From: Rhizophagus sp. LPA8_4_AMF
Taxonomy: Eukaryota > Glomeromycota > Glomeromycetes > Glomerales > Glomeraceae
Direction: 5' to 3'
DNA: 35,893 nucleotides
Assembly: GCA_021464525.1 (NCBI GenBank)
Contig: JADRCO010000367.1
Location: 1 to 35,893, forward strand
Shown here: positions 29,529 through 35,893 of the stretch, piece after piece
Position numbering within the stretch: the first letter of the stretch is position 1
Layout of the letters: every line of letters starts with the position of its first letter
Made by a program: the position numbers and the translations under genes
The notes under the pieces: generated by a model
Told to the model about the DNA's origin: nothing
Database searches by the model: none
Seen by the model: only the letters and a program-made list of their open reading frames with translations

Positions 29529-30515
29529 TTATTTCTTTGAGAATTCCTCCAATTTAAGTTGAGCACTAAAAAATCCTTGCCCAGCCGATTTTTTATACCA
29601 ATAAATTGCTTGTTCTATACTTTCTACAATACCACTTCCCTCTTCATACATTAAACCAAGATTATATTGAGCACAAGAATTCCCCAAATTTGCTGCCATT
29701 TGATATAATTCAAATGCTCTTTGCATATTTACTATTGTTCCAACTCCATGATTATGACAATATCCTAACATAGAAATTGCATCCAAATGTCCTTTTTCAG
29801 CAGACTTTTCAAGAAGTTCAAAAGCTTTATTATAATTTACTTCAACACCTTCTCCATCACTATACATATATGCAAGATTATACAGTGCTAAACAATTACC
29901 TAAATTTGCTGCTTTTTGATATAATTCAAATGCTTTTTCCTTATCAACTTCAGTTCCAATTCCAATATCATAACAATAACCTAACAGATTTATTCCACCT
30001 GAGTATCCTTTTTCTGTTAATTTTTTAGATAATTCAAAAGCTTTATCATAATTTTTACCAACATCTTCTCCCTCAATATACACATTAGCAAGGTCAAATA
30101 GAGCTATATTATTTTCTAATTTTGCTGCTTTTTGATACAATTCAAGTGCTTTTTGTATATTGATATTAATTTCAATTCCATGATAATTAAAATATCCAAG
30201 TAAATAAATAGAATTTGAATCATTTTGATTATTTAAAAGCCAGTTACAGAATTCATATAAATCTAAATTATGATTATTAATATAAACAATAACATGTTGT
30301 TTTATTACAATTTCTTGCTTTCCTTCATCTGCTTCCTTAATACAAAGATTAACCAAATCATCAACTACAATACCTAAATCTTCTTCAAAAGTAATTTCTT
30401 TAATATTTTGAGTTGTGGGTTCTTTTTCTTTTATGTCAATTTTATAGAAATCTTGAATAATTTGAGAATTTTGAGTAACATTATTAGGATTCAAATTAAG
30501 TTGTTTTTCAGACAT
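29529..30515 (-). CDS. Sel1-repeat protein (copy 5, intact)
   Basis: 328 residues from ATG 30515-30513. N-terminal polar part, PTTQNIKEITFEEDL block, helical segment to CNWLLNNQNDSNS, then six Sel1 repeats (the third, SGGINLLGYCYDIGIGT; the fifth, DAISMLGYCHNHGVGT) and a cap ending EEFSKK. It is nearly the same as copy 6 over its full length, the differences being scattered substitutions and a few residues at the N-terminus. Cysteines occur at matching repeat positions. No catalytic motif. The strong likeness in protein, promoter and both flanks shows a recent tandem duplication. Confidence 0.94.
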   Translation of the reverse strand: MSEKQLNLNPNNVTQNSQIIQDFYKIDIKEKEPTTQNIKEITFEEDLGIVVDDLVNLCIKEADEGKQEIVIKQHVIVYINNHNLDLYEFCNWLLNNQNDSNSIYLLGYFNYHGIEININIQKALELYQKAAKLENNIALFDLANVYIEGEDVGKNYDKAFELSKKLTEKGYSGGINLLGYCYDIGIGTEVDKEKAFELYQKAANLGNCLALYNLAYMYSDGEGVEVNYNKAFELLEKSAEKGHLDAISMLGYCHNHGVGTIVNMQRAFELYQMAANLGNSCAQYNLGLMYEEGSGIVESIEQAIYWYKKSAGQGFFSAQLKLEEFSKK

Positions 30516-30568
30516 TATAAAGTAATTTTAAATAAGGGTAAAAACAATAGATTTTTTTTTTTCACAAC

Positions 30569-30607
30569 ATATTTATTTAATTGTATGGTGACACTGCAGT
30601 TAAATTA
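30569..30607 (-). promoter_or_regulatory. Family promoter segment of Sel1 copy 5
   Basis: ATATTTATTTAA (30569-30580), then ATGGTGACACTGCAGTTAAA (30585-30604), 54-90 bases before the ATG; identical words to copy 4. Confidence 0.55.
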
Positions 30608-31516
30608 CGTGGATCATCCTTTTGTACCTCCACAGCAAATTTTTTTGTGCAGATCTTATCATAACTTTTATTATGAATAAATTTGTTAAATACATCAATA
30701 AATATTTTAATCTTGCAAGGGAATGGCATTCAATAACTGACTACTTCACTAAAATCTAGTAAGCCCATTTAAAATTTTTACATATCATAAAACTTTATCA
30801 GAAGAAGTCAGCCATTTATCTGATAATGAGCCTATAAAAAATTTTACCGCCGTAATTTCTGTAAAAACACCATGAATATGATACATTTACGAAAAAATAA
30901 CTAAAAATCTGAGCAACTTGGATAATTTTCATGTTTTTAAAGCTATAAACCCTGTGATATGATACATTTACGGAAATAACATGGAATAAACAAATTTAAA
31001 ATATAGGAATGGTAAAACTGATAAAAGTATTAATCTAAAAGCAAACCTATTATGCATTTATCATAATGAATAAAATTCATAGTAAAATAAATCATAACTC
31101 AATAATTTTACATAAATGATCATCCATAATGTAAACTTGATAGATTGAGTGCTTAAAACTCTCATAAACAAAAAATATTTTATAATGTTAATAAAATTCA
31201 TTATAAATTTTTATCTTATTGTAGCAAATAAATAGAATGAGAAGTTCTTACTATTTCTCATGAAAAAAGTTTCTTATAATATTAACAACTATAATAATAA
31301 AGGAAAGGTGGCTTCTAAATTATTATTAATAGCTGCACGAAGGGATTTTGATTTTCTAACCTCTGGTCATTATGTGATTCACCCATTGTTTCATTGGTCA
31401 AACTTTGATGCCAAAATTTATACGTAAAAAATGTCAATGCATCTCCTTAATTAACATATTAATTGCCAATATGATAGCCCGATATTAGAAACAAGATGAG
31501 GAGTTAAAAAATATTG
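30608..31516. other. Upstream flank of copy 5, duplicated at 33080-33470
   Basis: No gene. From 30740 to about 31050 it matches 33220-33465, except for an extra piece of about 80 bases here that is flanked by a direct repeat of ATGATACATTTAC (starting at 30878 and 30959). The extra piece therefore looks like an insertion or a duplication present in one copy only. The part 31310-31516 is not shared with the next unit. Confidence 0.6.
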
Positions 31517-31710
31517 CCCTATAAAAAAAATTTTCTTTATAAATTTTAAAATATATTTAAAATGTGCCTAAAATACACTTAAAAAATTTAAAATATGTTT
31601 AAAATTTGAAATTTCAAGTATAATTTAAGTACATTTTGTAATTTTAAGTGTGTTTTAAGTATATTTTAAAGTATATAAGTACATTTTAAGCATATATTTT
31701 TTTCATAGGG
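31517..31710. mobile_element. 194-bp AT-rich inverted-repeat element
   Basis: It starts CCCTATAAAAAAA and ends TTTTTTTCATAGGG. The interior consists of mirrored variants of TTTAAAATATACTTAAAA, so the two halves can pair over most of their length. TTG stands directly outside both ends and may be a 3-bp target duplication. The element lies in a 0.6-kb stretch (about 31310-31920) that is absent between Sel1 copies 4 and 5. Confidence 0.6.
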
Positions 31711-31993
31711 TTGCATATCAACATATTATTAATGTTACATATTTTTTTTTACACTAAATAGTTTATATTTATTTATTATTATATATGGTATTTTATCTTA
31801 TAAATATATGTTAATATAAATATGATCAGCTAAATTATTAAAGTTACGCAAAATAATCCCTTATTTAGAAAAACCCGACAAAAATATGTATTTAATAATC
31901 TGACCATGGCTAAAAAATCTCCAGATTGTAATAATAATAAACTTCTATAATAAAGTAAAATAATTACAGTAGCTACTATAGACCTTGAATTTA
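31711..31993. other. Spacer, no gene
   Basis: A/T-rich. The last 80 bases resemble the sequence just after the stop codon of copy 5 (AAAGTAAAAT..TACAGTA, then CCTTGAATTTATTATTTC). Confidence 0.5.
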
Positions 31994-32986
31994 TTATTTC
32001 TTTAAGAGTTTTTTTAATTTATTCTGAGCACTATAATATCCTTGTCCAGCTGATTTTTTATACCAATAAATTGCTTGTTCTATATTTTTTTCGGTCCCAT
32101 TTCCTTTTTCATACATTAAGCCAAAATTATATTGAGCACAAGAATTTCCCAAATTTGCTGCCATTTGATACTTTTCAAATGCTTTTTGCATATTTACTTT
32201 TATTCCAACTCCATGATTATAACAATATCCTAACATAGAAATTGCATCCAGGTGTCCTTTTTCAGCAGACTTTTCAAGAAGTTCAAAAGATTTATTATAA
32301 TTTACTTCAACACCTTCTCCATCACTATACATATATGCAAGATTATACAGTGCTAAACAATTTCCTAAATTTGCTGCTTTTTGATATAATTCAAATGCTT
32401 TTTCCTTATCAACATCAGTTCCAATTCCAATATCATAGCAATAACCTAACAGATTTATTCCACCTGAGTATCCTTTTTCTGCTAATTTTTTGGATAATTC
32501 AAAAGCTTTATCATAATTTTTATCAACATCCTCTCCCCAAATATACATATTAGCAAGGTTATATAGAGCTATGTTATTTTCTAATTTTGCTGCTTTTTGA
32601 TACAATTCAAGTGCTTTTTGTACATTGATATTAGTTTCAATTCCATGATCATTAAAATATCCAAGTAAATAAATAGAATTCGAATCATTTTGATTATTTA
32701 AAAGCCAGTTATAGAATTCATGTAAATCTAAATTATGATTATTAATATAAACAATAACATGTTGTTTTATTACAATTTCTTGCTTTCCTTCATCTGTTTT
32801 CTTAAAACAAAGATTAACCAAATCATCAACTACAATACCTAAATCTTCTTCAAAAATAATTTCTTTTATATTTTGAGTTGTGGGTTCTTTTTCTTTTATG
32901 TCTATTTTATAGAAATCTTGAATAATTTGAGATAATGAATTTTGAGCAACATTATTTGAATTCATATTAAGTTGTTTTTCAGACAT
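31994..32986 (-). CDS. Sel1-repeat protein (copy 6, intact)
   Basis: 330 residues from ATG 32986-32984. Same architecture as copy 5: polar N-terminus, PTTQNIKEIIFEEDLGIVVDDL block, helical segment, six Sel1 repeats and a Lys-rich cap (AQNKLKKLLKK). Differences from copy 5 are concentrated in solvent-type positions of the repeats, and the frame is preserved throughout, which suggests selection for an intact product after duplication. The most upstream member of the cluster on this strand. Confidence 0.94.
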   Translation of the reverse strand: MSEKQLNMNSNNVAQNSLSQIIQDFYKIDIKEKEPTTQNIKEIIFEEDLGIVVDDLVNLCFKKTDEGKQEIVIKQHVIVYINNHNLDLHEFYNWLLNNQNDSNSIYLLGYFNDHGIETNINVQKALELYQKAAKLENNIALYNLANMYIWGEDVDKNYDKAFELSKKLAEKGYSGGINLLGYCYDIGIGTDVDKEKAFELYQKAANLGNCLALYNLAYMYSDGEGVEVNYNKSFELLEKSAEKGHLDAISMLGYCYNHGVGIKVNMQKAFEKYQMAANLGNSCAQYNFGLMYEKGNGTEKNIEQAIYWYKKSAGQGYYSAQNKLKKLLKK

Positions 32987-33040
32987 TTATAAAGTAATTT
33001 TAAATTAAGGCTAAAAATAATAATTTTTTTTTTTCGCAGC

Positions 33041-33079
33041 ATATTTATTTAACTGTATGGTAACACTGCAGTTAAATTA
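33041..33079 (-). promoter_or_regulatory. Family promoter segment of Sel1 copy 6
   Basis: ATATTTATTTAA (33041-33052), then ATGGTAACACTGCAGTTAAA (33057-33076), with one change from copies 4 and 5, about 55-90 bases before the ATG. Confidence 0.55.
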
Positions 33080-33532
33080 CGTGGATCATCCTTTTGTGCC
33101 TCCAGCCCTCCACAGAAAATTTTATGCAGATCTTATTATAGCTTTTTTATGAACTAATTTTTTAAAAACTCATCAATAAACATTTTAATATTACAAGAGA
33201 ATGACATTCTATAACTGACTACTTCATTAAAACCTAGTAAGCCTATTTAAATTTTTACATATCATAAAACTTTATCAGAAGAAGCCAGCCATTTATCTGG
33301 TAATGACCCTATAAAAAATTTTACCACCATAATTTCTGTAAAAATTCCATGAATATGATACATTTATGAAAATAACATGGAATAAAAAAAAATATAAAAT
33401 AATTTTTTTATAGGAATGATAAAGCTGATAGATGTAATAATCTAAAAGCAAACCTACTAGTATGCGTTTACCCTGTAAAAAATTTATTCCGTGATTTGAT
33501 TCTTTTTTTTGTTATATAATGGTGTAGTTACT
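33080..33532. other. Upstream flank of copy 6
   Basis: Homologous to the region upstream of copy 5 until about 33470, where the likeness stops shortly before the hairpin element. No gene. Confidence 0.6.
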
Positions 33533-33664
33533 GTGTAGTTAGCCGAAAAATTCAGCCGAAGGCGCAGTAAATTTTCGGCTAACAAGATGATGAATTTTTT
33601 TCGGCTGGGTGTTGTTAGCCGAAAATTTACTGCGCCTTCGGCTGAATTTTTTGGCTAACTACAC
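33533..33664. mobile_element. Foldback element: 53-bp arms, one mismatch, 26-nt centre
   Basis: The left arm 33533-33585 and right arm 33612-33664 pair at 52 of 53 positions. The arms start GTGTAGTTAGCCGAA and contain GAAGGCGCAGTAAATTTTCGG. The centre also has TTTCGGCTG. The element is far richer in G+C than its flanks and codes for nothing. The word GTGTAGTTA is also found once just left of the element (33522-33530). It lies where the homology between the two Sel1 duplication units ends. Confidence 0.92.
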
Positions 33665-34094
33665 ATAAATAAATATTTCCGTATATTTTTCCATTTTTTC
33701 CATAAATGTATCATATTTGCGGAATTTGTAAGGAAATTTCACTGAAATTATTTGACAATGCACTTAATTAATAAAACTGATAATATACTAATAAATAACT
33801 GAATATTTATTGAATTGTTTAGATTAACAAATGATAGATTTCGCATAAATTACTGAAACTCTATTGAGTATAAAACGGATAAATTTCATATAAACACTGA
33901 AACTTTATTAAGTAAGCTTATTATTAAAATGGATAAATTTCATATAAATTACTGAAATTTTATTGAACAAATATATTATAAAATATAGATAAATTACTAT
34001 AAAAATACTGAGACTTTCATGAGTAAATTATTATATAAAAAGGTATAAAATACTGACAGATAATTAAATTATAATTATGAAGTTTTATTCAATT
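33665..34094. other. AT-rich spacer
   Basis: No gene. At 33701-33714 it has ATAAATGTATCAT, the inverted form of the ATGATACATTTAT at 33355, so the hairpin is centred within a larger, looser inverted arrangement. From about 33830 on, GATAAATTTCATATAAA.TACTGA.A.TTTATTGA is repeated three to four times with a period of about 60 bases. Confidence 0.5.
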
Positions 34095-35404
34095 CTACTG
34101 TTTAAGTTTCTTCCTAGATCTTGTTACTCGTGGAATTATTAGTTTTTGAGAAGTTTCTTTTGCTTTCCTTTCGCTTTTTTACCTATAAAGTGAAAAATAT
34201 ATGAATAATCGCATTCATTCGAAGACTAAAATGTTTTCATATTACCCTTAGAAACGCTGGTGGAAGACTTTACCATAATTTCAGTTGCAACTGGAGTGGA
34301 ACTATCAATATCAAAGATAGGAGATGATGAAACCACTGTAGAGTATGGCGAAAGTATGGTTTCAGTTGTAGCTGAGGCATTGTTCTTGAAAATAAGAGAT
34401 GGTGAAATCATTGCTTTTTAAAATAAAAATAATATTATTAATTAGTGCCATGTGTGGTATAAATTAAAAAAATACTAGTACCTGACGTATTTCCAGTATT
34501 ATATTGTAAATCTTCAATAGAATCATCCATACTTCGTTTTCTGCTAGGTGGTCTGCTATTTTTTTTTCTTTGGTAATGGTAGTGGAAGGCCATTATTCTT
34601 TGCATCAGCAATTTCCCTTTTTTCATTTGATCGACTATAAAATTAAGTAGAAATTTTAAAAAATAAACAAAATTGGTAAAAACATAAATTGCAACTGTAC
34701 AAACCAGTATTATTACAATAAAAAGAGTCATACGCGAAAAATGAAGTCAGCTTCGGTAATTGGAAATGTCAAATTTACCTCTTTGAACTGTAACAAAATA
34801 ATGATATGAATTTTTAAATATACTTCTAAAATATAAATTGTATCCTTACATCTTTAATAATCTCTTCTATTTTTTCCCTCTGCTGGTGGGATAATGATTC
34901 ACCACGAGTGAGCCTGATTTTCTGAGATCATTCTGAAATAATTATACAAAATTAATCTTAATGCAAATTCATGGATTGTAATATATTTACCCTAAAGTTT
35001 AAATAGTGCTTCTTATCAAGCTTCAGGAATTTATGCCATTGAAACTCTTTATTAATCTGCTTTTGAGTTTGCTTATATTTTTTGTATTCCTGAATTTTAA
35101 TTGGATTCATTACTGATCCTTTAGGAAACTTGAAATATACTATAATGTTAATTGTATTACTTGAGTAATTTGAAAGATATTTTAAATAAAATATACCTGT
35201 TCATTGGTAACGCCATGTAGTGCCTACGCACGCGCAACTGAAAATGATCCTGCTAGTGAGGGATCAATGGTCATTAGTAATGTATGTAATTTACAGCATT
35301 GTTCAGGACTTAATATTAAGAAGAGATTGATTGGCATCAAATAGTGCAAGAAAAATTTGCTGGCGCTGTTCGCAAGTAAGTTTATGAATATCAATAGAAG
35401 ACAT
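34095..35404 (-). pseudogene. Multi-exon gene of unknown function, frameshifted
   Basis: The ATG at 35404-35402 begins MSSIDIHKLTCEQRQQIFLAL. Predicted exons: 35404-35197, 35128-34991, 34932-34850, from 34787 down, 34634-34482, 34413-34246 and 34182-34095, with six canonical introns (58-68 nt where both ends are clear). In order the protein has a helical N-terminus, a basic middle (NPIKIQEYKKYKQ, HKFLKLDKKHYL), an acidic-hydrophobic piece (EVNLTFPITEADFIF), a basic patch with RPPSRKRSMDDS, a Ser/Thr-rich stretch and a Lys/Arg tail ending RSRKKLKQ. Breaks: a shift after SLLNIK, a stop after SVARA, shifts near 34912, in the A9 run near 34560-34570, and after exon 6. The family is not recognised; basic patches suggest a nuclear or DNA-associated product (inference). 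Homopolymer errors could explain some of the shifts. Confidence 0.6.
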
Positions 35405-35767
35405 TTTAACGTTAGAAATATTTAGAAAAAATTTAAGAGAAGAAGAGTTCAGTGCTTAATAAGTGAAAGTTTATGTTGCATTTATAGAAAATAATTAAAG
35501 TTTATATATTAATATTATGCGGAATTTTTAGAAGTTAAATTTGATATGCGAAATTTTAAAAGTTAATATTAGATATCCATAATGAAGTATATGAAAGTCT
35601 AATTTTTGTAGTAAAGTATTAATGAAAGTTTATTTCTAATAAAGTATAAAATAGTAAAGAATTGATTTTGATAAATACAGAGTATAAAATTTTAAAACTG
35701 ATTATTTGCTAAATATCTTAAAAATTGGTCAAAAAGTTATATTAATAGATTAAAATTTGGATAAATA
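35405..35767. other. AT-rich upstream region, no gene
   Basis: Separates the decayed multi-exon gene from the partial frame at the edge. No TATA box or repeat stands out beyond general A/T-richness. Confidence 0.45.
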
Positions 35768-35893
35768 TTATACTATGTAATTTCCATTATAATTCTCCTT
35801 ATGGCCTGCTGATAATATTTTTCTTTCACTAAGATTCCATTTTCTGGGAAACAAATCTTCATTATGTTGATCCATTATTTCTGGAAGATTATA
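35768..35893 (-). CDS. Partial open frame at the window edge
   Basis: On the minus strand the frame is open from the window end to a stop at 35770-35768, 41 codons. It reads LPEIMDQHNEDLFPRKWNLS and ends ENYNGNYIV. The Met could be a start (35875-35873), but the same frame is open before it, so this is likely the C-terminal end or last exon of a gene lying outside. Function unknown. The wording looks more protein-like than the surrounding A/T-rich DNA. Confidence 0.4.
   Translation of the reverse strand, partial: YNLPEIMDQHNEDLFPRKWNLSERKILSAGHKENYNGNYIV

Noticed and set aside
29777-30028. Plus-strand frame of 83 codons, and the nearly identical one at 32242-32553
   Set aside because: Antisense shadows of the Sel1 repeats in copies 5 and 6; their similarity to each other only reflects the duplication.
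1-35893. tRNA, rRNA or telomere repeats
   Set aside because: No A/B-box pair, conserved rRNA core or TTAGGG array was noticed on reading; a tRNA scan and rRNA search would settle it.

Overview
The window looks like nuclear DNA of a filamentous fungus, most likely an arbuscular mycorrhizal fungus of the Rhizophagus type. The reasons are very high A+T, short canonical GT..AG introns (58-79 nt), stand-alone Sel1-repeat proteins in many near-identical copies, F-box/LRR and MACPF-like proteins, and a dense scatter of small inverted-repeat elements, a Helitron-like end and a poly(A)-tailed retroinsertion. The organism call is inference from sequence style and remembered families; no search was run. 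No tRNA, rRNA or CRISPR array was seen.

Layout. 1-4.1 kb: short repeats, a palindrome and a poly(A)-tailed insertion (1916-3310) with a perfect target-site duplication. 4.1-6.2 kb: a minus-strand MACPF-like gene with one in-frame stop. 6.2-10.3 kb: small inverted-repeat elements, one inserted in an open frame with an 8-9 bp duplication, a decayed RNase H fragment and a decayed Sel1 remnant. 10.3-12.9 kb: an intact Sel1 gene and a broken Sel1 copy. 12.9-23.1 kb: an accessory stretch with a Helitron-like element, a decayed PD-(D/E)XK nuclease-type gene with introns, a second copy of the 8-9 bp-TSD element, a decayed F-box gene and a 253-bp inverted-repeat element. 23.6-24.6 kb: another Sel1 gene. 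24.8-26.2 kb: a 1.4-kb inverted-repeat-bounded unit with a pyrimidine tract and intron-like signals. 28.0-33.1 kb: three Sel1 genes in head-to-tail array. 33.5 kb: a long near-perfect hairpin. 34.1-35.4 kb: a decayed multi-exon gene of unknown function. At the right edge a partial open frame enters the window.

The six Sel1 loci (five open, one broken) are all on the minus strand and share an N-terminal block, repeat architecture and a conserved upstream segment with a TATA-like stretch and a GTGACACTGCAG-type box 70-95 bp before the ATG. They are therefore duplications of whole gene-plus-promoter units, interrupted by mobile DNA. Sel1 repeats are adaptor solenoids; in these fungi they are often tails of protein kinases, and here the kinase part is absent.

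Most other protein-like stretches carry lesions (lost starts, in-frame stops, single-base shifts in homopolymers). The five open Sel1 genes argue against a uniformly poor sequence, but homopolymer errors remain an alternative for some single-base shifts. I found no convincing new enzymatic system. The strongest items are the paired MITE copies with independent duplications, the TPRT-type insertion, the Sel1 array with co-duplicated promoters, the long hairpin and the spliced nuclease-type pseudogene.
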